Assembly: GCF_023159225.1 (NCBI RefSeq)
Contig: NC_063161.1
Location: 72,320,767 to 72,384,766 of the forward strand
Reading direction: 5' to 3'
Source: Perognathus longimembris pacificus
Lineage: Eukaryota > Chordata > Mammalia > Rodentia > Heteromyidae
Length of the DNA stretch: 64,000 bases
A model generated the notes under the pieces. It saw only the letters and a program-made list of their open reading frames with translations, ran no database searches and was not told the DNA's origin. This document shows, one piece after another, positions 50,101 to 62,400 of the stretch; positions within the stretch are counted from its first letter, which is position 1, and every line of letters begins with the position of its first letter. The position numbers and the translations under genes are program-made.

Positions 50101-53100
50101 TGGGATATAGCTCAGTGGCAAAATGTTTGCCTAGCAACATCCTGGGTTCAATCCCCAGTCCCCAGTACCAAAAAAGAAAAGACAAAAAAAAAAAATACAG
50201 TTAACAAAAAAGTGGCAAGAAGAGAAAATTGGCTGAGCACCAGTACTCATGCCTATAATCCTACTACTCAGTAGACAGAGCTTAGGGTCATGGTTCAAAG
50301 CCAGACCAGGTAGGAAAGTCGGTGAGACTTACCTACAATGAACCACCAAAAAGCTGGACATAGAGCTATGGCTCAAAGGGTAGAGCACTAGCTCTGAGTA
50401 AAAGGGCTCAGAGACAGTAGCCAGGCCCTAAGTTCCAGCAGCAGGACTGGCACACACAAGGTCTGTACATGCTCAGACATTTCCCATTGGTGGCTGATGG
50501 GATGTGCAGATCAGGGATGACAAACGGTGGATCCAGAGACGGACCATACTGGCTCAGTTCTAATGTGCTTGCACCGCTTGCTCCAGAGCGGCGCAGGTTC
50601 CTCCTCACCCAGCCCTTCCTCCCTGGGTCCCTCCTGCAGGGCCAGCGGGCCACGCTGCAGCTGAAGGGCCGTGTGAGCGAGCTAGAGGCTGAGCTGGCTG
50701 AGCAGAAGCACCTGGGGCGGCAGGCGGCCGATGACTGTGAATTCCTGCGTGCAGAGCTGGACGAGCTCAAGAAGCAGCGGGAGGACACGGAGAAGGCACA
50801 GCGGAGCCTGACAGAGATCGAGAGTGAGGGGCCGTGCTGGGCGAGAGGCCAGGGGCTGGGCAGACTGGGGGTGAGGTTGGGGATGGGATGGGTTCCTGTT
50901 GCTTTCTGTGAGACGGAGAGTAGGGCCTAGAGGAGGCACTGCTGGCCCCAGGGCTCCTGGGAACAGGGGGTGACTGCCCTGGGCAAGGGGGAAATAGACA
51001 AAGCCTAAGGAAAATCAGAAAAGCATGGGTGTGTTGGTGCACACCTGTCATCTCAGCTTCTTGGGAGGTACAGGTAAGAAGACCACTGTCCAGGACTTGC
51101 CTCAGGCAGACAGGAAACCCTAGCCCAAAAAACAACTGACTTGAAAAAGAGCTCAGCTGATAGAGTGCCTGCCTGCGTGGAAAAAAAACAGGGAGAGCCT
51201 GAGTCCCTGAGTTTTAAGCCCTAGGCTGATGAAACAAAACCCTGTGTGGTGATGCACATCTATCATCTCAGCACTCAGGAGGCCATAGCAAAAGGATTGC
51301 AAATTCCAGGCCAACCTGGGCTACATAGTAAGACACTGTCTCAAAAAAAAAAAACGAAAAAAAACTTAAAGGCATAAATCACTTCTGGGTTCAAGGAGGT
51401 GTGGGTCAGTGGGCAAACGGTTTGCTTTGTTTTTGTTTGTTTGTTTGTTTGGAGTGTTGGGGTGGGCAGTTGTGCTGCTGAGGTTTGAACCCAGGGCTTT
51501 GCACTCACTTGATAGGCAGGGGCTCTACCACTTGAGCCCCAGGAGGAGGCCAAGCCCAGGCTGGGGAGCTGCCTTACCTCAGCCCTTCCCCCTGCAGGGA
51601 AGGCACAGGCCAACGAACAGCGCTACAGCAAACTCAAGGAGAAATACAGCGAGCTGGTGCAGAACCATGCCGACCTGCTGCGGAAGGTAGGAGCTGTGGC
51701 CAGGGAAGGCACCCCAATCCTCACGAGCCCCAGCTTCCCACATCCCCCTCTCCCATAGCTAGGGCTCTGTCTGCAGAGCAACAGAACGACCCCATGTTTG
51801 CTGCTTTTCCGCATACGTGGACAGCCAGTATCTGAAGGTCCTTGCTCCATTCTGGCCAGCCAGTATCTGAAGGTCCTTGCTCCATTCTGGCTTTTCTTGG
51901 GCTAAGAAACCACACGTGGGTCTGGCTCCTGCCCTCATGGCCTGGTGGTTCCAGGCCTGAGGCGAGCCACCCCAGGGTCCTTCCCCCCCCCCCCTCAGAA
52001 CGCCGAGGTGACCAAGCAGGTGTCAGTAGCCAGGCAAGCACAGGCGGAGCTGGAGCGAGAGAAGAGCGAGCTGGAGGGCGCGCTCCAGCACGTGAGCGAG
52101 CAGGCCCAGCGCAAGGTGATGGGGCAGATGCGGGGGGGGGGGGGGCGCCACCCTGGGAGGCAGCGCCTGGGGCCCCGGCTGGCAAGGGTTCACTGTCCAG
52201 CTTGCCAAGGACAAGGCTTAGAGAGCTCACCAAAGGGATGTGGAGGGCTGCACTGCACAGTTGGGACATGGATAGGGGGTGGGAGGGTGGAGGGAAGGGA
52301 GCATGAGCAAGCCTTGTGTGCTCAGGTGGGACATGGAGAGAAGTTTGCACATGCACAGGCCTGTAGAATGTGCTCACAGACAAAGGGCCAGAGATGAAAC
52401 CAAGTGTCTGAGCTGGAGGTGTGGCTTTCCACTTCTCTCTGACCCCAAGTCAAAATTTCATCCATCTGGCCAGGCATGGTGATGCACACCTGTAATCCTA
52501 GCACTCAGGAAGAGAGAGGCAAGAGATCCCAAATTGTAAGCCAGCCTAGGATACCTATTAAGACCTGGTCCCAAAAAAAGGGAGGAAGAAAGGAGAGAGG
52601 AAAGCCAGATGTCCGTGACTCTTCTCTCCATTTAACCACCAAAAAACCAGAAGTGGAACTGTGACTCAAGTGGTAGAGTACTAAGCTGTAGAACCAGCAT
52701 GTGCATGTATACACATACACAAAACTGAGTGCTCAGTCCTTGAGGTCAAGCCTCAGTAACAGTACACACATACATGCATGCACACACACAAACACAATCC
52801 ATTTAATAGAAATAAAATTTCATCAAAGTAGTGCTATAGTACATTTGGATAACTTCTATGTAATCTATTTTTTGTTACCCATGAACCAGGTTTCAGTGAC
52901 TCACACCTGTAATCCCAGCTACTCAGTAGGCTGAGGTCTAGAGAATTGAAGTTTGAAGCCAGTCTGAGCAGAAAAATCCATGCAACTTGTAATAATCAGG
53001 GTTACAATGTGTTTTAATGGTAGAGCACCAGCTTAGCAAGCAAGTCAAGTGAGAGCATGAGGCTCTGAGTTCAAACCCAGTGCTGGGGGGGAAAAAAAAA

Positions 53101-55861
53101 GTAGTTGTAAGTTCTGCTGCTGGGTGACAATCCTCACAGGGAAATAACCACTTGGGAAATAACCACCTAGAAGTCCCTTGAGAAAGGCAAGGCTTGCGCT
53201 CCACCACGTTCTCCGCCAGGCGCTTCACCAAGTGCCAGGGGCTTGGCTGCATCAATGAAAGCTCTGCTTGGACCTGAGTCCATATAATAGGCTCCATCTG
53301 GACTTCAGGGAAGTATCCCTCTAAACCCTCCCTTGACCCAACATCCCTGGGGGATGTCTAGGATGCCACCTCCTTCCACTCTGCCCATACCACGTACATA
53401 CTATTTTTTGCCAGTCCTGGGGCTTTAACTCAGGGTCTGAGCACTGTCCCTGGCTCATTTTTGCTCAAGGGTAGCACTCTACCACTTGAGCCACAGCGCC
53501 ACTTCCGGCTTCTTCTATATATGTGGTACTGAGGAATTGAACCCAGGGCTTCATGTACGCAAGGCAAGCACTCTACCACTAGGCCATATTCCCAGCCCCA
53601 ACTGTGTGCATTATTTTTTCTTGTAGCAAGGTCTCACTATGAGCCCAAGCTGGTCTTGAACATTATCTATCTCAGCCTCTGGGATTGAACATTATCTATC
53701 TCAGCTGGAATTACAAGTGTGTGCCACTGTGTTCAGCCCACACACGTGTGCTCTTAGCATCCAGAGGACTACACAGTCTCACATGATTGCTTAGAGACCT
53801 TTTCATTTGTTTATCCCTTCTAACCACCCCAGCTCAGAGCCCATCTGTTTTGCTCCTCTTTCAGACTCAAGAACAACAGGAAGTTCTAGAAAGCTTGAAA
53901 CAAGAACTTGTCAGCAGCAGACAGGAGGTGCAGGTCCTCCACAGCAGCCTGGAAACATCTGCCCAGGTGAGCCTACCCTCCTTCCTTCCCTCCCTCCCTC
54001 GGGCCCCCTGCACCTGCCCATAGCCACACTGACCCCAGCTTTTGGGTTGAGGTAGCGTATGTGCAGAAAGGGACAGTTTCATCCGAGCATTGCCCTCTTT
54101 CCCATGTGACAGTCAGAGGCAAAGTGGGCAACGCAGATCACGGTGTTGGAAGAGGAGCACGGCGGCTTGGTGAGGGCCGCGGCCCAGCGGGAGGAGGAAA
54201 TGACAGCCCTGCAGGAACAGTTGGAAGACACCCAGGCCAAACTGGTTGTTTCCCAGGCAAGTAGCAGACACTTGAAGACTCACCCTATTGGGGCCCAGCA
54301 AAGACATGGGTTTGAGGGCATCCTGATTGCTGTGTAGTCTGTAGGCATGGCATGCTCCCCTTTTGTGAGTAAGGAGGAAAGCAGTCAGGCAAGGTTGTAA
54401 TTAATTCCAGCTACTTGGCAAGTAGAGATCAGGAGGATCGCAGTTTGAGGCCAGCTAGGGCAAAGGTTAGTAACATCTCATCTCAACTAAAGCCAGGAAT
54501 AATGAGCTATAGATACACATCTATAATTCCAGCTATGCAGGAGAACTAGGAAAATCACAGTCCCCCAAGGCTAGCCTGTGCAAAAAGCAAAAGACTCAAT
54601 CTGAATAAAGACTAAAGTCAAAAGGTGATTGGCACATTCCAAGAACATCAACTTAGCAAGTGCAAGGCCCTGAGTTCAAATCCCAGTACCCTCATAAAAA
54701 GAAAAGAAGGGAAGCAGTTGGGAAGGAGACTGGGCCACAGCAAGCCCTCCCTCCATCACCTGGTGTGGAGAAAGCTCGGGTACTCATTCCTGCCTCAAGC
54801 TCACTTCCTTGGGCCTCATTAGTGCCAGCCTAAGCCTAGGACCTGCAGGCCCAGTTGCCTGGCGCTCAGCGCTTGGCACTCAGCCTGGCATCCTTGGCAG
54901 ACACTCTCATCCCTGGGCCATTTCTAGGAATCTCTGTGCCAGCTCGTGAAGGACCAGCGCAAGGTGCTCCTGGCAGGCTCCAGGAAGGCTGCAGAGCAGG
55001 TGGTCCAGGAGTCCCTGGGCCAGCTGGATGAGCCCACTCTCATCAGCTATGTGGGGTCTGCAGGTAACTCCACGCCCACCAGCCCCACCACTGCCCAGGC
55101 CCCACCTGAGGTCAGTTCATCAGCTCTGACATTAGCCTGAGCAGCCACAACCTGCTACACCCCCTGCTCCAGTCAGTGGATCGCCCTGCAGATAGAACTC
55201 CAAAGACAGACAGGAGGAGATTGTGCAGGTCTGTGTCTCTAATGAGAAAACTGCAGACGGGATGGGCTCTGCGATGAATGCCTGCAATCTCTGCTGCTCC
55301 AGAAGCCAGCCCAGGCAAAAGTTAGCAAAACCCCATCTCAACCAATAAAACTGGGCATGGTGGTGCATGCCTGTCATTGCAGCAATGTGGGAGGTACAAG
55401 GAGGAAGACCGTAATCCAGGGAAGCCCAGCCAAAAATGAGAGGTCCTATTCAAAAAGAAACTATGGCCAGAAAGATTGGGGTGGAGTTTAGAGCTGTGCT
55501 TTATAGGAAAAGAAAAGACTTGAGCTAATGGAAGCCAGGAGTAATAATAATAACTGCCAAGTGCTGGGTCTCACACCTATAATCCTAGCTTCTCAGGAGG
55601 CTTGAGATCTGATGATCACAGTCCAAAGCCAGCTGGGATACAAAAGTCCATGAAACTCCATCCCACTTAACCAGAAAAAAATCCTAAGGTGGCTGGACAT
55701 TGCTAACTCATCCCTGTAATCCTAGCTACTCAGGACGCTCAGATCTGAGGATCATGGTTTGAAGCCATCTTTGGACAGGAAAGTCTTCAAGATTTATCTC
55801 CGTTTAACCACCAAAAAAGCCGAAAGTGGAGCTGTGCCGGGCCCTGAGTTCAAGCCTCAGG

Positions 55862-55892
<31 letters not shown>

Positions 55893-55894
55893 CG

Positions 55895-55931
<37 letters not shown>

Positions 55932-57445
55932 CTTAAACCCAGCAGGACTGGAGGCATGGCTCAAGTGTTAGAGTGCCTGCCTAGCAAGCCCAAGGCTCTG
56001 TCTCATCCCTAGCACCACAGGAAAAAATAAATAATAAAACATGGCAGACTAGCCTAGAAGAGTCAAGGCCTGGGCTCATGAAAAAAGGCTCAAAGAGCCT
56101 GAGAGACTTACCTTACAGAACCCTAGATTTCGGTGATGGTAGCCAGAGGAGCGGGGCCCGGGCAGAAGTCTAACTCCTTGGTTCCTGGCTAAGGTCCCCA
56201 GTAGTCTCAGTACCATTGCTTCTGAAGTAGACAGAGCACAATGTCAGGTGTGGTGGCACACACCTAGAAGCCCATCCACTCAGAGCAGAGGTAGAATTGA
56301 AGCCTAAGTGAAACCTAGAGACCCTATCTGGGAAAAAAAGAAAACACCACTAAAAGCGAAAGGGCCGAGGGGTTGGCTGGGGGGTGGCTAGAACACTTGG
56401 ATAATGTGCCAGGACCTGGGTTTAATCCTTGGTACTACAAAAATCCAAAGAGGATCACACATATCACATTAGCTGGGGGCTCTCACTTGGTCAGCCTGTC
56501 CATCCTATGGCTTCACTGCAGAGGCAAAGGAGGACCTCACTCTGATTTTACCCTCTCCCAGATCACCTTCTCTCCAAGGTCAAGTGTGTTTCTAGCTGTC
56601 TTGACCAACTAGAAAAGAACCGGAGCCAGTGCCTGGCCTGCCCAGAAGGTGAGTGCATCAGCCTTGTTACGAGCAGCAGCCATATTTGGTGATGTATGCC
56701 CATCATCCCAGAACGTGGGAGGCTGAGGCAGGAAGATCATGAGTTCCAGGCCAGCCTGGGTGGGCTACACAGTGAGACTTGGACTCAAAATCATATCAAC
56801 CAACAAAACCTGAAATATGGGAATGGTGACAAATTCCTGCATCCTGGGAAGTGGGTGTGACATGGAAAGCAGGGAGTCAGTCCAGGGCTATTGCCCTGAG
56901 CTGCCTTCCCACCCACCTCTGATCCCCCACAGACCTCAGCGGGCTCCTGCACTCCATCACCCTCCTTGCCCACCTCACCAGTGACATCATTGTGCATGGG
57001 AGTGCCACCAGCCTCCGTGCCCCTCCGGAGCCCGCCGAATGTGAGTACCAAGCTGGGGCCCAGCCCAAAAGCAGGGTGCATGCAGGGCCTCTAAGCGACC
57101 CTCTCCTTGTGTCTCCAGCTCTGAGCGAAGCCTGTAAACAGTGCGGCAGGGAGACGCTGGCCTTCCTCGCCTTCCTGGAGGAAGAGGGAGCCCTGGAGAA
57201 GGCGGACAGCTCAACCATGAGGAGCTGCCTCAGCAAGATCCAGGCGATTGGCGAGGTACTCAGCACTCAGCACCGCTCAGGCGCAGCAGGATCACTGTGG
57301 TTGAGGGGAGCACAGGTGAACCGCAGGGCCTGGGGCAGCAGGAAAGTCTGTGAGGCTCCAATTAAACACCACAAAGGTAGAAGTGGAGCTGTGGCTCAAA
57401 GGGTAGAACACCAGCCTTAAGGGGAAAAGCTCAGGGACAGCACCC

Positions 57446-57493
<48 letters not shown>

Positions 57494-59433
57494 ATTTCCT
57501 AGAAGACATGCACAAGGTCTTGAGTTCAGACCAGAACTAAGAAAGGAAAAAGAAAAGACCTCAACAGAGCATTGTGGGGAAGGAGCAACAGAGCATTGTG
57601 GGGAAGGAGAGAGGATGACCACACGTCCGGTCAGCCTTTGCCATACTCTTCCCAGGAGCTGCTGCCCAGGGGCCTAGAAATCAGACAGGAGGAGCTGGGG
57701 GACCTGGTAGACAAGGAGATGGCCGCCACTTCAGCTGCCATTGAAGCCGCCACAACCCGCATCGAGGTAAGGGCTTCTCTGGTCTCTGACACCAGTGCTA
57801 GAGGTAGTCCCTCAGGCACCATTGCCCCTTTCAGTCAGTAGGAAGGCCACAGAGGCCCTCAACGAAACCAAGGGGCCAGGTGTGGTTCCCTTTTGTAATC
57901 CCAGCTACTCAGGAGGAACAGGTAGGACGACCATAGTCCAAGGCTGACATGTGCAAAAGTTTAAGGCCCTACCTGAGCAACTAAAGCAAAAAGCATGGGG
58001 GGGTGGGCGGGGGTCAAGCAGTGGACTGCCTGAGAGAAAGGCCCTGAGTTCAGTCCCGCCCCCCTCCAAAAAGTCACCGAGGGGAGGTGAGCCGTTTCCT
58101 CCTGGGTCTGATCTGGGGGTGTTGGACCATGCAGGGCTCAAGTTCCAGATGGTGGTGCCCTGGTTGCATGGGTGTGTCATGCTCCCCTGGCTTAGAGTCT
58201 GTTGCCTTTAACAACTCTCCACAGCCTGGGAGGGGCCAAGTGAGCCCGAGACCATCTGCACCTGCTCCCTCTCGGCCCCGAGGAGCAGGCAGGCACTTGT
58301 ATCTGCTCAGTGCTGTGCCCGATTAAGAAAACTTCTTTTCTATAGGAAATGCTCAGCAAATCCCGAGCTGGAGACACAGGTGTCAAGCTGGAGGTGAACG
58401 AAAGGTGGGTCTGGCCTGTGCCTGCACAGTAGCAGCCCTGTGAGGTAGAGGGGTGGTGGGGAGAACTTAGCACTATGGGAAATGAACTCTGCAGGTCCTG
58501 ACAGCATTCCTTCTGAAGTAGATGCAGTGTTGACACTAATAGGCCTTCGTTCAACCCCCCCCCCACGCACGCGCACACACACACACCTACACCTAGCAAT
58601 CCCCCAGCCTTCCCCACTTCTCATTCCCACTCTAGGTCTGCCTTGGTTGGGAGAGCTGGGGGATGCCCGCTCTGTCTCTGGCCTGACATTTTTGTTGCTT
58701 TGCATTCGTCACAGGATCCTTGGGTCCTGTACCGGCCTGATGCAAGCCATCCAGGCCCTGGTGGCAGCCTCCAAGGACCTCCAGAGGGAGATCGTGGACA
58801 GTGGCAGGGTAAGCAAGCTGGGCCAAGGTTGGATGCACACACTGCTCCTCATCTGTCTGCCAACTCATGCTAGGCCTGTTGAGGGTGGAGCTTCTGCTCC
58901 TGAGGCGGCCAGTGGGCACTGGGCGACAAGGTAGGGCCTTGGCAGCCCCCAGATAGAAGTCAGCTCTGGCTTCCAGTTCCAGTTCACAGATCCCAGGAGG
59001 ACTTGCTGTGAAAGCCCCCATTCACCTTGCACATCTTGGTCCTGAGGATGTTATCCATCAGAGTCACAGGGGGCTGGGGCCAGGATCTCATTTGATTCCA
59101 AACACCCAGACGATTTAAGGCTACATATGGTAGCACATACCTATAATCTCAGCACTTGGGAGGCTAAGACAGGAAGATAGTGATTTCTAGGCTAGTCTGG
59201 GCAACAAGGTGGAACTGTGTCTCAAAATCACAACAAAAAACTGACAGAACTTGCACATAACCTCCTATATACTTTAAATCATATCAATTACTTATAATAC
59301 CTACTACTATGTAAATGCTAAGTTGTTGCACTGCCAGGTTTAGGGGTTCCTGCCTGTAATTCCAGTGACTCAGGAGGTGGAGATCTGGAGAATTGTAGTT
59401 CCATACCAGCCTAGGCAAGAAGTTAGTGAAACA

Positions 59434-59473
<40 letters not shown>

Positions 59474-62400
59474 CTCAACCAACAAAGCTGTGTGCATTGG
59501 GATATATCTTTCATTCTAGCACCAGAGTCCTAAGTAGACAGCTTGAGGTCCAGGTCAGCCACACAAAAACATGACCCTATCCAAAATACCTCAAAAGCAA
59601 ACAGGCTTGGAGGCATGGCTTGAGTGATAGGGCTTCTGCCTTGCAAATACAAGACCTTGAGTTCAAACCTTAGTAATGTCATTCCTCCCAAATAACTATT
59701 ATTCAGGACATAATGGTAAGAAAGTCTGTACATGTTTGATTTAGTTGCAGTGGTTTTAAAATTCTTTCTTTTTTTTTTTTTTTTTCTCCAGTCCTGGGGC
59801 TTGGACTCAGGGCCTGAGCACTGTCCCTGGCTTCCTTTTTGCTCAAGGCTAGCACTCTGCCACTTGAGCCACAGCGCCACTTCTGGCCATTTTCTATGTA
59901 TGTGGTGCTTGGGAACCGAACCCAGGGCTTCATGTATACGAGGCAAGCACTTTTGCCACTAGGCCATATTCCCAGCCCCTTAAAATTATTTCTATTTGAA
60001 GGTTGTTAACAGCAGAAAGGGAGGCTGGCTGTGTTCACTGCCAGGGGCTGTGCAGCCTTCTGGGACATTTGTCACCTGGGGTCCTTTGCAAGAGCTGGCA
60101 TCCACCTGGCTGGGGTGTTTTGTTGTATAGTGCTGGTATGTGTGAGGTGTGCTGGCCCACAGTCAGCACTGCAACACGGAGCACTCACCTGCTGTCTTTT
60201 GCTTGCATAGGGTACCGCCTCCCCTAAAGAATTTTATGCCAAGAATTCTCGGTGGACAGAAGGACTCATCTCAGCTTCCAAAGCTGTGGGCTGGGGAGCC
60301 ACTGTCATGGTGTAAGTGTGGGTGTCACCCTCCACTCAGACCCACCTACCCACTCCAGATACGAGGCCGGTCTCATAGCCACAGAGATGACACATACCTG
60401 GAGACCCTGGGAGGCAGAGACAGGAGGGACAATCATGAGTTTGAGGCCAGCTTGGGCTATATATTGAGACTTATGCCACGTGTGGTTGATTGAGATTGAG
60501 ATTCACAGACACCTGTCCTCCTTACCTGGCCAGGGCCACAGGTGGGGTTGTCGGGCTGTGAGCTCCCCTGGCCTCAGCTCTTGCTGTTTCTCCCATCAGG
60601 GATGCTGCTGACCTGGTGGTCCAAGGCAGAGGAAAGTTTGAGGAGTTGATGGTGTGTTCTCATGAGATCGCTGCTAGCACTGCCCAACTCGTGGCTGCAT
60701 CCAAGGTAGGACTTGTGCTGGATACTTGCAACACCCTAAGGCCTGGCTACCTTAGAGAGGAAGTACTTGGGCCAGCCAGGCACAGTAGTACACATTTGCA
60801 TTCCCAGCACTCAAGAGGCTGAGGCAGGAGGGATTGTGAGACCAGCCTGGGATACATAGCAAGACTTTGTCTCAAAAAAACAAAAAGTACTTGGGCCAAA
60901 GAACTAATCCCACACAGGATCTATCCATGACCCAGATCACATGGAGCCCAAATAAAAACTTTCAAGGATTTTGTATTGCCCTCTTCTAGAGGCCCTTGTA
61001 CTCTTCACTTCCGGGAAGTTGCAACGCCACCATTCAGGGGACAGACTAGCATTGTCACCAGCTCATTTTTTTGTTTTGTTTTGCCAGTCCTGGGGACTGA
61101 AGTCAGGGCTTGGGCTCTGTCCCTGAGCTTTTTTTGCTCGTCTAGCACTCTATCACTTGAGCCACAGCACCACTTCTGGCTTTTTCTGTTTACGTGGTAC
61201 TGAGGAATTGAACCCAGGGCTTCAGGCATGCTAGGCAAGTACTCTACCACTAAGCCACATTCCCAGCCCTCCAGTGTGCTTTTACTCCTTATTTCTTCTG
61301 GGCCCAAATTGGTTTTTGTATCAGTTTATCCAAATATAGGTGAGTTGGGCGCCAGTGGCTCAACACCTGTAATCCTATCTACTCAAGAGGCTGAGATCTG
61401 AGGATCGTGGTTCAAAGCCAGCCTGGGCAAGAAAGTGTGAGACTCTTATCTCCAGTAAACTTCTGAGAAAAGGCTGGAAGTGGCTCTCGCTCAAGTGGTA
61501 GAGTGCTAGCCTTAAGTAAAAAGAGGCTCAGGGACAGTGCCCAGGCCCTGAGGTCAAGCCTCAAGACTGGCAAAATAGCTGAGAAAACTAGAGATGGGGT
61601 CTCTGTGCCACTAAGCCAGGAGTAATTGTGGCTATTACAGTGTCTCGGGGACCAGTGGCTACAGTGGGTGGCATATGTGTGGTATAAACCCATCTGCTCT
61701 GTCCTGCAGGTGAAAGCAGACAAGGATAGCCCCAATCTGACCCGGCTACAGCAGGCCTCCAGGGGCGTGAACCAGGCTACGGCGGGGGTGGTGGCCTCCA
61801 CCATTTCTGGCAAATCGCAGATTGAGGAATCAGGTAGCCTGGTCTGTGTTGTCTTGGGTATGCCTACCAGATAGCCAGGGGCTGGCTGCCCCTGGGGAAA
61901 TCAGACCCTGGTAGCTTGGGGTCTCCCTGTCCTCCTTACTGGCTCTCCTTCCTCTTTGCTCTCTGCTGTTGGCTCCTGAGAACCCAGGCCCTGGGCTGAC
62001 CCCGCCCTTCTGTTCCCACCCCACAGACAGTATGGACTTCTCCAGCATGACACTGACACAGATCAAGCGCCAGGAGATGGATTCCCAGGTGAGAAACCCT
62101 AGGCCCTCACTCTACCACCGTCTCCCTCACCAAAGGCATCCCCTGGGGAAGTTGTTACTCCTGCCAAGCTCCTTCAGAACCTCCTCTGTACAGACCTCTG
62201 CCCCACCCCCTGCCCTCTTCCCTCAAGCTCATTGGTGCGCCCCCCCCCCGCACCTCCCCCCTCCCCGTCTTTGGTCAGGAAGATTTCAGCTCACTTGGTG
62301 GGATGCCACTTCCTGAGTCCCCTGTGCTGGATGCCCTCATCATATCACATCGTTATCACATCATTATCACATCACCCCCCATCACTTTATCAGCTGAAGT

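Larger units (their letters stand above)
46908..50639 (+). other. HIP1: HIP1 introns 11-13, non-coding content
   Basis: Apart from exons 12 and 13, this stretch contains SINE-derived DNA. On the minus strand it lies at about 47,015-47,250 and 47,455-47,790; on the plus strand at 48,250-48,500, 49,095-49,410, 49,845-50,085, 50,093-50,180 and 50,230-50,460. Single-copy segments at about 48,500-48,790, 48,870-49,090 and 49,420-49,840 show nothing recognisable. Confidence 0.7.

Noticed and set aside
3706..59471. CRISPR-like arrays or other prokaryotic features among the repeats
   Set aside because: The regular repeats are dinucleotide microsatellites and SINEs in a mammalian intron; there is no repeat-spacer pattern.
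204..59946. Recurring minus- and plus-strand open frames with near-identical peptides (MPRIHEALGS..., ...LPLEPQ.HFWPFSVYV) at many sites
   Set aside because: They coincide exactly with ID-like dimer SINE copies and read through their consensus. They are shared repeat sequence, not a protein family.
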